Positions 6,451 to 14,311 of a DNA stretch of 14,504 nucleotides are shown here, piece after piece (within the stretch, counting starts at the first letter, position 1; each line of letters opens with the position of its first letter). The notes below the pieces were generated by a model that searched no databases, was not told where the DNA came from, and saw nothing but the letters and a program-made list of their open reading frames with translations. Origin of the DNA: JBBAEA01 sp041656175 (GTDB taxonomy: Bacteria; Myxococcota_A; Bradymonadia; UBA4248); NCBI GenBank assembly GCA_041656175.1, contig JBBAEA010000094.1, positions 1-14,504 of the forward strand, given 5' to 3'. The translations under genes and the position numbers were made by a program.

Positions 6451-8169
6451 CTAAAAAATAGCCAAAGGCTCGCTTCTAGCCCAATCACTGGGAATGAAGG
6501 TTTGCATATCGCGAACGATGCGCAAACTCGTGGCATCTTTTCGCAAATACAGGCGATTGCCTTCAAAAAGAGCGCCTACGATCTGTTGCCCTATGCACAA
6601 GACGCGCATAGCTTCTGAACATTTAGCGGTATTGAGCCCAAGTTTTAGAACGTAGTATTGCTCTTGCTCGCCTTGGATCAAGACGTGCGCAAAGCCTCGC
6701 TCAGCAATCGACATGGTGATCGCGATACCGTTTGGAACACATTCGGAAAGGTTCTGAAATACGGAAATCTCGTGACTTTCCGTGTCGTATTTCCAGACAA
6801 GAAGATCTTGGTCAAGAATAAATAAGCTGTTTGCCGACTTTCCACGTCCAAAAACTAAGGCACTCGCCCGCTCCACTGCAATATCAGCGATGATTTCGTG
6901 CTCTGCGATACGATAGATGGCAAGTCGCTGATTGTCGTGGTAACTAGCGAAGTATCTTCCCTTTTCGTGCAAAGCTAAAGCAGATGCTTGCGTTTTAGCC
7001 TCAATTTTAAGTTTAATATTCTGCTCGCCGTCGAAAAAAACGAATCCCATGTTCTCTGCATATGCGATTAACATGTCGCCCGCGTAAGCAATGATGCGTG
7101 GTGTCTCGGGGAAGCTGCTTAAGACTTCGATGTCGTTACTATCGAGTTTAAGGCGATAAACCTTATTATCATAGAAGGCTGCGATAATTTCGACATAAAG
7201 CTCGCCCGCACAAGCACAAGCGACAGGGCTTGGCAACGGGGATGCTGGCTGGATCTCTTGGGATGAAAAGAGGTAGGCTGACACGCTCTCTTCACGCAAC
7301 GCGATGAAGCCGAGTTTTTGCGGCGATGGGAACATGTACTTGAAGCCAGGTAGTTTTCTCGCTGTTTTAAAGGCAATAGCGCGTTTTCGCAGATCGTAAA
7401 TAAGAATATTCCCGAGCTTATTGGCTAGTGCGAGTAGATGATCCTGATAAACGGTAAAGCTCGCAAAGCCATCGATAATTTCGACGAGTAAAGTTGGTTT
7501 TGGCCGCATAGGATCAAAGGCGAACACTTTTCCGTTTTGGCTAAACGCGAGGAGCAGATCCCCGTGTGATGAGAGCCAAATCCCCTTCCACGGACTAGCA
7601 TCTTGTGCGGGAAACGTGACAATACTTGCTCTACTTTGGCAATCAATGATCTCTACTAAATTCGGGCTAGCAAGAGCGACAAAGCGTTCAATGGGATCTA
7701 TACAATAATCAAAAAGATCCGCTAATTCGTGCTCCCACTGCTCCTCCCCTATGCTAATGCGTAGCCCCGACTCCGTTTTTTCGGCGCTTAGGCTATCGAT
7801 TAAATATAAGTTATAGCCAGCATCTTGAGGGGCTTCTTCAGCTTCTTGTTTTGCTGCGTAGTTAAACTGCGCAATAATACCCGATTCATTGTAAACCTTA
7901 AGGCTCAGCTGATCCAACCAAACGACCTCGCCAAGACTCGCCACTCGCGAGCTAGAGATAAGCTCCATACTCTCTAGCTTCCAAACCTTTAGCCATCGAT
8001 CCACATCTAACGAAGCCAAATGCTCGGCGAGCGGGCAGAACGCCATCGCGTGGATTGCGCTAGCATGTCCAGTTTGCGGAGAAATGCTTACGGGGTCTAC
8101 GAACTTAATCATTGAGGGCACAAAACGATGCGGTATGTCGATCAAACTCCACTCCTTGCGCGAATGCAT
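6451..8169 (-). CDS. WD40-like beta-propeller protein, cytoplasmic
   Basis: The 572-residue protein has no signal peptide or membrane segment. Residues 34 to about 72 form one recognisable WD40 repeat (GHASAIHAMAFCP ... DRWLKVWKLES, with the Gly-His start and a WD-like end). The rest is a series of shorter, degenerate beta-blade units such as GNILIYDLRKRAIAF and GRYFASYHDNQRLAIYRI. The length allows one or two propellers. WD40 propellers serve as binding platforms; no enzyme motif is visible, so partner and pathway are unknown. The start is uncertain: the ATG at 8169 lacks a clear ribosome-binding site, and the next in-frame ATG is 19 codons on. It lies 289 bases downstream of the sigma/anti-sigma pair on the same strand and shares the symmetric terminator with the facing lipoprotein gene. 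A functional link to the sigma factor is possible but not shown. Confidence 0.75.
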   Translation of the reverse strand: MHSRKEWSLIDIPHRFVPSMIKFVDPVSISPQTGHASAIHAMAFCPLAEHLASLDVDRWLKVWKLESMELISSSRVASLGEVVWLDQLSLKVYNESGIIAQFNYAAKQEAEEAPQDAGYNLYLIDSLSAEKTESGLRISIGEEQWEHELADLFDYCIDPIERFVALASPNLVEIIDCQSRASIVTFPAQDASPWKGIWLSSHGDLLLAFSQNGKVFAFDPMRPKPTLLVEIIDGFASFTVYQDHLLALANKLGNILIYDLRKRAIAFKTARKLPGFKYMFPSPQKLGFIALREESVSAYLFSSQEIQPASPLPSPVACACAGELYVEIIAAFYDNKVYRLKLDSNDIEVLSSFPETPRIIAYAGDMLIAYAENMGFVFFDGEQNIKLKIEAKTQASALALHEKGRYFASYHDNQRLAIYRIAEHEIIADIAVERASALVFGRGKSANSLFILDQDLLVWKYDTESHEISVFQNLSECVPNGIAITMSIAERGFAHVLIQGEQEQYYVLKLGLNTAKCSEAMRVLCIGQQIVGALFEGNRLYLRKDATSLRIVRDMQTFIPSDWARSEPLAIF

Positions 8170-8458
8170 TAAATGTGTAGCCGTTACTTATGGGAACAAG
8201 TCAAGGTGAAGGCTAGCTATTGCATACCTACGACAGACTCGTCATGACTGCGCACGAGCCAAAACAGCTGCGCGCATTATGCTTTGATTGCGGCTAAGGC
8301 GCAAGTATTTCAATATCATCAGCCCGTTCGTTTACCACTATACAAATTGCTTGCAGCATATTCGCACACAATGGTGAGCGTTATCCAAACGCAATGCTTG
8401 ATGAAAGCCGATATTGGCACTTCAGCGTTTTGAGACTCTGCTCAATATTTCGCAATGA
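8170..8458. other. Intergenic stretch between the anti-sigma candidate and the propeller gene
   Basis: No gene is seen in these 289 bases. There is a weak 5-bp hairpin at 8378-8392 (GCGTT, loop ATCCA, AACGC) and no clear terminator or promoter. The length suggests that the propeller gene has its own promoter. Confidence 0.4.
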
Positions 8459-9085
8459 TTAGAGCGCAAGCCCACAATTGGAGAGCAACGCAACGATGGC
8501 ACCTCGCTCTCCAGCACGAAGCTTAGGAACTGCGGCACTTTCGCTTACATAAGTGTGGGTCGCAGAAATCTCGAAACCATCGGCGCCTAACAAGCTTCCC
8601 TCAAAGACGAAGAGCAAGACCTTTCCTCGGGGATTTAGACAGCTAGGCATCTGCGCCAAACTCGCCAAGCGCAAAAAGTGTAGACGCTGATCGCAGTCAA
8701 AACAAGGCGTAAAACATTGCAGCTCAATGTCTTTGTCTTGGGTTCTACACCATGCTTTCTCTTCGTGCAAATAGCCAAGTAAAGTATGCGCTTCATCGCT
8801 ACTCATTTGCATAGACTTAGCAAAAGCTAATTGCAGCGGCGCAAAACGATTCTCTGCTTTCCCGATAACTTGCATTAAACGCGACTTTCCACGTGTAACT
8901 ACATCTTTAATTTTGTTATCTTGGCAATTTTGTAGTGCTTCGTCTCTCCATCGATCACAGGCAAACTCCAAACATTTGGTACACCTGTGAAAATCAGACT
9001 CCTTCTTTGGACGTTTTTCATCTTGCCCCAAACAATAGGACATCATCATTTCGCAATATTCGTGGCAACAACGCTCGCTCATCAT
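8459..9085 (-). CDS. Cys-rich soluble protein, probable zinc-binding anti-sigma factor
   Basis: The start is one of two adjacent ATG codons at 9085 and 9082, overlapping the TGA of the sigma gene (ATGATGA); AGGA lies five or eight bases upstream. The product has about 207 residues with roughly 14 Cys and no membrane helix. Counting from 9082, His7, His32, Cys34 and Cys37 resemble the ligand set of the ZAS anti-sigma domain, whose usual form is H-x3-C-x2-C with an earlier His about 25 residues before; here the spacing is H-x1-C-x2-C. Further Cys lie at the start (CC-H-EYC) and mid-protein (CFTPCFDC). The C-terminal part, from about KVLLFVFEG onward, looks like beta strands but I do not recognise it. 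Position directly after, and coupled to, an ECF sigma gene is the main argument. A redox- or metal-sensing soluble anti-sigma, comparable in layout to ChrR, is inferred. A metalloprotein of another kind is the alternative. Confidence 0.6.
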   Translation of the reverse strand: MMSERCCHEYCEMMMSYCLGQDEKRPKKESDFHRCTKCLEFACDRWRDEALQNCQDNKIKDVVTRGKSRLMQVIGKAENRFAPLQLAFAKSMQMSSDEAHTLLGYLHEEKAWCRTQDKDIELQCFTPCFDCDQRLHFLRLASLAQMPSCLNPRGKVLLFVFEGSLLGADGFEISATHTYVSESAAVPKLRAGERGAIVALLSNCGLAL

Positions 9086-9627
9086 CGAGATCCTGTAAAG
9101 TTGCGTAGATGCTTCAGGGCAGAGGCTAGTCGTGATTTTACAGTTCCCAACGGAATGCAAAGTTTTTGCGATGTCTCCGAACTCGTCAATCCATCGAAAT
9201 AAACAGCATGGACGACGTCGAACTGATCGGGGCGTAGATTATTCATCTGCTCTCGCAACCATTCTGCGTCAAAGGCTGTAATCTCCTCTTCTTGCGTGAC
9301 CCAAGGTAAAAACTTCCCAATCGCTTCCTCTAGCTTTTTCCACCGCGCTTCACTGCGCAACTTATCCATAGCCCTACTTCGTAGCCGTAAATAAAACCAA
9401 GTCTTTACGCTACTCCTTTTGTGATCATAGTCCGCAGCGCGGTGCCACGATTCCATAAAAACATCCTGCACTAAGTCCTCTGCCTCGGCCAAGTTGCCTA
9501 AGAGCTGAAAAGCCAAAGCAGTCATAGCATGCGCGTGTCGATCGTATAACTCCCCCAGAGCTAGCGTGTCACCCGCTTGTACTCGCTGCATCAATACGAG
9601 CTCTTGGCTTTGAGCCTGCGTTTTCAT
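9082..9627 (-). CDS. ECF-type RNA polymerase sigma factor
   Basis: The ATG at 9627 follows AAGGGGG at good spacing and gives 181 residues; an upstream in-frame ATG at 9645 would overlap that ribosome-binding site. Region 2 covers about residues 15-85: LGELYDRHAHAM, then the polymerase-binding stretch AEDLVQDVFMESWHRA and the -10-recognising segment SVKTWFYLRLRSRAMDKLR. Region 4 covers about 125-175: LRPDQFDVVHAVYFDGLTSS, then the helix-turn-helix SQKLCIPLGTVKSRLASALK. The lack of regions 1 and 3 and the short length fit group 4 sigma factors, which direct polymerase to stress or envelope promoters. The final TGA overlaps the start of a Cys-rich protein that is probably its anti-sigma factor. 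No convincing autoregulated ECF promoter was seen upstream, so its control is unclear. Confidence 0.93.
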   Translation of the reverse strand: MKTQAQSQELVLMQRVQAGDTLALGELYDRHAHAMTALAFQLLGNLAEAEDLVQDVFMESWHRAADYDHKRSSVKTWFYLRLRSRAMDKLRSEARWKKLEEAIGKFLPWVTQEEEITAFDAEWLREQMNNLRPDQFDVVHAVYFDGLTSSETSQKLCIPLGTVKSRLASALKHLRNFTGSR

Positions 9628-9810
9628 TGGCACCCCCTTACCCAATGGCAGAACACAAAACCCGCTCGAAGGAGATCTAAGGCGTTAAGTGGCAAAATCA
9701 ATATGTCCTATCGTTTTCTTTGTTCTAGCACCCGAAACTCAAGCTACCGACGGATGCGCCCTCTAGTCATAGCGTAGTTAAAAGCAAAAAAGAAGGTCTG
9801 CGCCTAAAAA

Positions 9811-10200
9811 CTATGGACTCGAGGCTACTGCTTTATGGGCTAAGGCTTGACGAATATTCGACGCCAATGCGTGAACATTATAGGGCTTCTGCATAACACT
9901 GGCTTTGGCGATGCTACATAGTCGCATGCTTTCATCATCTGGGTACTTCGTCGTTACAATAACAGGCGCACCCTCGGAACGGTCGCGAAAGCCTTCAATA
10001 ATATCAAAGCAATTTACACCAGGCATTCGCAAATCGACGACTAAAATATCAAACTCGGACTCGGCAATGAGACGCATCGCATCATTGCCGCTGTCGGCCG
10101 TCGAGACTTGGAAGCCTTCTACAAACAGCGTCAACGCCAACATGCGAAGCACGTTTAAATCATCATCTACGACTAGTATGTTTGCCCGTGAAGCCAACAA
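9811..10200 (-). CDS. Stand-alone receiver-domain response regulator, TTG start
   Basis: The 129 residues are a single CheY-like receiver with no output domain. Visible sites are the acidic pocket Asp12-Asp13-Asp14 (ILVVDDD), the phospho-acceptor Asp56 (VVDLRMPG), Thr83/Thr84 (IVTTKY) and Lys105 (MQKPY). All key residues are present, so it should accept phosphate from a histidine kinase, none of which lies in the window. The start is TTG at 10200 or 10197: an in-frame TGA sits 9 bases upstream of 10200, no ATG exists before the first beta strand, and GAGG lies four or seven bases before. It has its own good promoter. Stand-alone receivers are common in myxobacteria as phospho-relay or protein-interaction modules. 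Its partner is unknown. The sigma gene follows 183 bases downstream on the same strand and may or may not be co-transcribed. Confidence 0.9.
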   Translation of the reverse strand: MLASRANILVVDDDLNVLRMLALTLFVEGFQVSTADSGNDAMRLIAESEFDILVVDLRMPGVNCFDIIEGFRDRSEGAPVIVTTKYPDDESMRLCSIAKASVMQKPYNVHALASNIRQALAHKAVASSP

Positions 10201-10248
10201 AGAACCTCAGTGTCTAACCCTGTGTGCAAGCATCCGAAAATGCAAGGC

Positions 10249-10277
10249 ATGATACCATGTAAACTTTAATTTAACAA
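10249..10277 (-). promoter_or_regulatory. Sigma-70-like promoter of the receiver gene
   Basis: On the - strand TTGTTA (10277-10272) and TATCAT (10254-10249) are separated by exactly 17 bases, matching four and five of six consensus positions. Transcription would begin near 10242, leaving a leader of about 42 bases before the TTG start. A perfect 12-bp palindrome lies 13 bases upstream of the -35 box. Confidence 0.6.
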
Positions 10278-10290
10278 TCCACTTAAATAA

Positions 10291-10302
10291 TCGACATGTC
10301 GA
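10291..10302. promoter_or_regulatory. 12-bp perfect palindrome upstream of the receiver promoter
   Basis: TCGACATGTCGA is fully self-complementary and sits just upstream of the -35 box of the receiver gene. Its position suits an activator or dimeric regulator site, but there is no loop, so it is less likely to be an RNA hairpin. The binding protein is unknown, and chance occurrence cannot be excluded. Confidence 0.35.
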
Positions 10303-10307
10303 CTTCA

Positions 10308-10335
10308 TTTTTTTTGGGGGGGGGAAGTTTCCCCC
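10308..10335. repeat. T8-G9 homopolymer tracts with adjoining G/C hairpin
   Basis: Eight T (10308-10315) run directly into nine G (10316-10324). The last five G plus A (10320-10325) pair with TCCCCC (10330-10335) across a 4-base loop. Homopolymers of this length are prone to slippage in replication. Confidence 0.8.
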
Positions 10336-10343
10336 TACGTGTC

Positions 10344-10591
10344 AACCCCACGCTTTGCGCGGGTTTGCCACATCTCACAATTCCGACTACGATTTGCGCT
10401 GCACTCACGCAGGCTTGCGTTCGATTGCGCAAATCTAGTCTCATGAAAAACCTACGGTTTTTCTTTCTTGTTCGCATGTCTCAAGCTCAAGCGAGCTTGG
10501 CTTGGACATGCTCACTGCGAAAGTGAGCCATCAACTCGCAAAACACTTAGTTTTGCTCGTTTCGGCTCCCCCTCCGCGGGGACACCCCGCG
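10344..10591. repeat. Chain of perfect small hairpins, nature unknown
   Basis: Consecutive inverted repeats fill this stretch. There is AACCC/GGGTT at 10344-10365 with an inner CGC/GCG. GACTA-C-GATTTGCGC at 10385-10399 pairs with 10427-10440 (14 bp, one bulged C) and encloses ACGCA/TGCGT at 10407-10420. GAAAAACC/GGTTTTTC is at 10445-10463. GCATGTC/GACATGC at 10474-10511 encloses CAAGCTC/GAGCTTG at 10482-10499. GCTCACT/AGTGAGC is at 10510-10528, GCAAAAC/GTTTTGC at 10538-10556, and CGCGGGG/CCCCGCG at 10575-10591. The stems differ in sequence, so this is not a direct-repeat family. It could be a structured RNA, the 3' trailer of mfd, or a DNA structure. No open frame here is credible. Confidence 0.7.
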
Positions 10592-10775
10592 ACGCCCCGT
10601 CCAGTTTTTGGCCATAATAGAGGTTTACGCTTGCCCTAGGGGCCAGTCAGCCCTAAAAAACTCTGATTCATGTGAAAATTGGCAAAAAAGTAGCTAGATC
10701 AACGTAAGGCAAGTCAAAGAGGCGTTCGAAATAAAGCCAATAAAATCAATGCTCTACACACAAAATCAGAGCTTC
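10592..10775. other. Non-coding 3' flank of mfd
   Basis: No gene is seen. CCCTAGGG at 10634-10641 is a short palindrome, and T6 tracts (on the - strand) occur at 10634-10690 without an adjoining stable stem, so no standard terminator for mfd was found. Transcripts of mfd may run into the hairpin chain to the left and end there. Confidence 0.4.
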
Positions 10776-13700
10776 CTAACGTACGCAGACACTCTCGTAT
10801 AACTCGTCCAAATAACATGCGACGGTCTCGACTAAGGCGTCGGACTCGCTTTTTTGGAGGTAGCGCAAGAGTGTCCCATCTTGGCGGAGGCTATATTTTT
10901 TAGGCTCCAAGAGTACGAGATCCATCAACTTTTTGGGGTCTACGCAAGACTCTGTTCCCAGCTCAATACCAATAGACGTATAGCTTACGGTCATTGATTT
11001 GGCGCCAATACGTTTAAGCATAATCTGAAGCTCAAAGACGTCCTTTAACGCATAGACCTCGCCTGGCGCTGATCCGAAGCGATCTAGCATCTCTCCAAAT
11101 ATGGCATAAAGCTCATCAATGCTCTCGGCCCCAGAAAGACGCTTGTAAAATAATAATCGCAGTTGAATATCGGGGATAAAAGCTTCGGGGATATAGGCAG
11201 AAATAGGTAGGGTAACTTCGACCTCGCTTTTGGAGGGGAGGCTTTGGCCTTGAAGTTCGAGTACCGCCTCTTGGAGTAGTTCTGCAAACATCTCCAATCC
11301 AACGGCGGCAATGTTACCGCTTTGCTCTGCCCCCAAAAGATTGCCCGAACCACGTAATTCCATGTCGAGGTAAGCGATTTCAAGCCCTGCACCGAGTTCG
11401 CTGAGCTTCTCAATTGCCGCTAATCGCTCGCGCGCCGTGTCGCTTATCGCGTCGTCGCTGGTCAACAAATAGCAGTAGGCACGCGTTGATGAGCGCCCAA
11501 CGCGACCGCGAATTTGGTAAAGCTGCGCCAAACCAAAACGCTCCGCTTTATTGACTATTAAGCAGTTTGCACTGGGAATATCGAGTCCAGACTCAATAAT
11601 GGTGGTACAAAGCAATACATCGAGTTGCCGATGTATGAACTTATACATGCTCTGTTCCAGTGATTTTTCATCCATTTGCCCATGGGCAAGGCCAATACGC
11701 GCATTCGGAACACAGCGTTGAAGCATCTCAAGCATACGCGGAAGATCTTGAACACGATTATGCAAAAAATACACCTGACCGCCGCGCCGCATCTCATGCT
11801 CTATAGCCTGCGTAATCAGCGTTTCGGAGTACTTCGCAACGTAGGTATGGATCGAAAGTCTATCTAGCGGCGGTGTCGAAATAACGCTAATATCCTTAAG
11901 ACCACCCAAACACATCTGGAAGGTGCGTGGTATAGGTGTCGCCGTCATTAATAAGCAATCGACACCTTGAGCTAGCGCCTTCATTTTCTCTTTATGCGCA
12001 ACTCCAAAGCGATGCTCCTCATCGATAACGAGAAGCCCTAGGGACTTAAACTGCACATCTTTGGAGAGCACACGGTGCGTTCCAATGACGATATCCACCG
12101 ATCCCTCCTCCAAACCCTTAAGTATTTCCTTCGTTTGTTTTGCTTTTCTAAAACGATTTAGCGCCTCAATGCGCACCGGCGTTGTCGCGAAGCGTTCCAT
12201 AAAACTCTCGTAGTGCTGCTCCGCTAAAATCGTCGTCGGCACTAAAACCGCAACCTGTTTACCATCGAGAACCGCGCGAAAAGCAGCGCGCATCGCCACC
12301 TCGGTTTTGCCAAAACCAACATCACCACAAATCAAGCGCTCCATCGGCTTTGCCTGCGACATATCCTCCAACACCGCGTCAATCGCGCTAAGCTGGTCAT
12401 CGGTCTCGACAAAGGAAAACGCTTCTTCAAAGGCTTCAAAATAAGAGTCACGCGCCGAGAACTGAAAACCTCGCTCGCCTTGGCGCTGCGCATATAGTTC
12501 AAGCAGGTTAATCGCAAGCTTCTTTACATCTTTGCGAACCTTCTCCTTCGTTCGCTCCCACGCTCCGCCCCCCAAGCGATCGAGGCGCTGTGGCTGCTCC
12601 GCCCCAGCATACCGCTGTAGCACCCTAAGGCGCTGTACTGGAATATAGAGTTTATCTTGCCCCGCATAAGAAAGCTGCAGGTAGTCACCGATGGTGCCAC
12701 CCGTTTCCAAAGTGACTAAGCCGACGTACTGACCAATACCGTGCTCCTCATGCACCACATAATCGCCCTCACGTAATTCTTTAAACGCATTCAGGCTGCG
12801 GCTCTCCGCTGCGTTTTGCACGCGTTTTCGACGAATGCGACCGCCAAAAACTTCGCTCTCTGTGAGAATCGCAAGCCTACGTCCAGCCATACGCGCACCA
12901 CTCGTCAAATTCCCGTGATACAAAACGTAGCCCGTCGCCCTAGCCTCATCAACGCTATCTAAATCCCAAGCCTCCCCCATTTCAAAAGCAAGCTGCTGCG
13001 TCTTAAACAAACTTTTTATCCGCTCAAGCGCGCCTCGCGAGTGCATCACGATAGCGATTTTGCTGTAGTGTCGCTCCCACTCTTTGAGTGCCAGAGCTAA
13101 GAACCTCACCATCTCCTCGGATCGCTCCGACGCATGCACATTGCGCCACTGAATAATATCGCGGTTATCAAGACTATCCAGCCATATGCTCTCGGGCAAC
13201 TCCAGCCCTAAACCTGTGCTAGATCCACAAAAAACCGTTTTATGCCGCATAAACTGAGACAAAAGCTCATCACGGTCAAAAAATATTTCGTGTGGCGCCG
13301 ACACCAAATAGTTATCTTCAATCGACACTTGATACTGGCGATGGTACAAAGCCAAAGCCTTCGTCAGCGCGTCCACGCAAAGTTCAGGCTCTAGCCACAA
13401 AACGCAAGCATTTGGCGGAAAATACTCAAAAAGCGACTCCGTTTTTTCATAAAAACTTGGCGTTATCGCCGATATTCCCCAAAAATGTATCCCTTCCCTA
13501 AGGCGCTCAAGATTCTTTTGTACAAATTTCGTGGGCATCTGCAGCTTATCCGCCATCGCTCGCATGTTTTGCACTGAATGACGCAAATTTTCGGGCGTCA
13601 AAATCTCATCGCAAAGCGGCAAAATAACGGCATTCGTGAGCTTCTCTATAGAAACCTGTGTTTTGGGATCAAAGCTGCGAATTTCATCAAGTTCATCGCC

Positions 13701-14294
13701 GAAAAACTCCAAACGAAGCGGCTTATCATAGGCTGGTGAAAAAAGATCCAAAACCCCACCCCGAACAGCAAAACCACCCGGTGCGTCAACTTCCATCTCA
13801 GGCGTATACCCCATCTCAAGTAAACGCGCCTTCAAAGCCTCAAGCTCCACCTCATCGCCAATACTTAAGTCAATCTTGGCCGCCAAAAACGCCGCTTTTG
13901 GCATATAGCGTCGCGCCAAGGTCATCATCGGCAAAAGACTAATTTGCGCAGCTTGTGTGCAAAATCTATGCGCTAGCTCCACCTTTGACGCAAGAGCGCG
14001 ACGGTTGGGCGCCATACCAACATAGGGAGAGCTTTCTACCGCCTGAACCGTTAAAACCTCAACTTTTTCATTAAACACACGAATATTATCCGCCAAAACA
14101 TCTAGAACATCGTTGTTCACACCAACTACAATGAGCGGCAAAGCCAAATGTTTCTGCAAACTTGCCAAAAAAATCGCGCTGCTACACGCGTTCAAACCGC
14201 GGATATGCGTCGTTTCGCGATCCCGTATCGCGGTCAGCGCAAGTTCAAGGTCAAAGGGTCGAAGATGTCGTAGTCTATCTGATTCGTTAAGCAT
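10776..14294 (-). CDS. mfd: Transcription-repair coupling factor Mfd
   Basis: The 1172 residues are near the usual length (about 1150). Mfd is an ATP-driven translocase that removes RNA polymerase stalled at DNA damage and recruits UvrA for nucleotide excision repair. In order: a UvrB-like N-terminal part (about 1-350, with GGFAVRGGVLDLFSPAYDKP and LEFFGDELDEIRSFDP); an RNA-polymerase-interacting CarD-like domain near 505-575 (GDYVVHEEHGIGQYVG); the translocase with Walker A GDVGFGKTE near 655, DEEHRFG near 756, MTATPIPRTF, and GRVGRSS near 929; and a C-terminal TRCF regulatory domain from about 1010 (LRLLFYKRLSGAE). All key motifs are intact. The ATG at 14294 lies 17 bases after the stop of the gene to its right, so it is probably the distal gene of an operon; the ribosome-binding site is weak. 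No clear terminator follows. Confidence 0.97.
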   Translation of the reverse strand: MLNESDRLRHLRPFDLELALTAIRDRETTHIRGLNACSSAIFLASLQKHLALPLIVVGVNNDVLDVLADNIRVFNEKVEVLTVQAVESSPYVGMAPNRRALASKVELAHRFCTQAAQISLLPMMTLARRYMPKAAFLAAKIDLSIGDEVELEALKARLLEMGYTPEMEVDAPGGFAVRGGVLDLFSPAYDKPLRLEFFGDELDEIRSFDPKTQVSIEKLTNAVILPLCDEILTPENLRHSVQNMRAMADKLQMPTKFVQKNLERLREGIHFWGISAITPSFYEKTESLFEYFPPNACVLWLEPELCVDALTKALALYHRQYQVSIEDNYLVSAPHEIFFDRDELLSQFMRHKTVFCGSSTGLGLELPESIWLDSLDNRDIIQWRNVHASERSEEMVRFLALALKEWERHYSKIAIVMHSRGALERIKSLFKTQQLAFEMGEAWDLDSVDEARATGYVLYHGNLTSGARMAGRRLAILTESEVFGGRIRRKRVQNAAESRSLNAFKELREGDYVVHEEHGIGQYVGLVTLETGGTIGDYLQLSYAGQDKLYIPVQRLRVLQRYAGAEQPQRLDRLGGGAWERTKEKVRKDVKKLAINLLELYAQRQGERGFQFSARDSYFEAFEEAFSFVETDDQLSAIDAVLEDMSQAKPMERLICGDVGFGKTEVAMRAAFRAVLDGKQVAVLVPTTILAEQHYESFMERFATTPVRIEALNRFRKAKQTKEILKGLEEGSVDIVIGTHRVLSKDVQFKSLGLLVIDEEHRFGVAHKEKMKALAQGVDCLLMTATPIPRTFQMCLGGLKDISVISTPPLDRLSIHTYVAKYSETLITQAIEHEMRRGGQVYFLHNRVQDLPRMLEMLQRCVPNARIGLAHGQMDEKSLEQSMYKFIHRQLDVLLCTTIIESGLDIPSANCLIVNKAERFGLAQLYQIRGRVGRSSTRAYCYLLTSDDAISDTARERLAAIEKLSELGAGLEIAYLDMELRGSGNLLGAEQSGNIAAVGLEMFAELLQEAVLELQGQSLPSKSEVEVTLPISAYIPEAFIPDIQLRLLFYKRLSGAESIDELYAIFGEMLDRFGSAPGEVYALKDVFELQIMLKRIGAKSMTVSYTSIGIELGTESCVDPKKLMDLVLLEPKKYSLRQDGTLLRYLQKSESDALVETVACYLDELYESVCVR

Positions 14295-14311
14295 ATTCTC
14301 AAATATATCTC

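Noticed and set aside
9787..9810. Terminator between the receiver and sigma genes, suggested by the T-rich stretch on the - strand.
   Set aside because: No stem of useful length precedes the T-rich run; only a two-pair GG/CC step is present.
9646..9810. Autoregulated ECF promoter (GGAAC-type -35) upstream of the sigma gene.
   Set aside because: No GGAAC-like box with a matching -10 was found on the - strand.
10296..10526. Open frame of 76 codons on the + strand across the hairpin chain.
   Set aside because: It begins at the T8-G9 tract, has no ribosome-binding site and no protein-like pattern; the hairpins explain the sequence better.
10344..10591. CRISPR array or integron attC site.
   Set aside because: There are no direct repeats of constant length, no cas or integrase gene nearby, and no attC core motifs; each stem differs in sequence.
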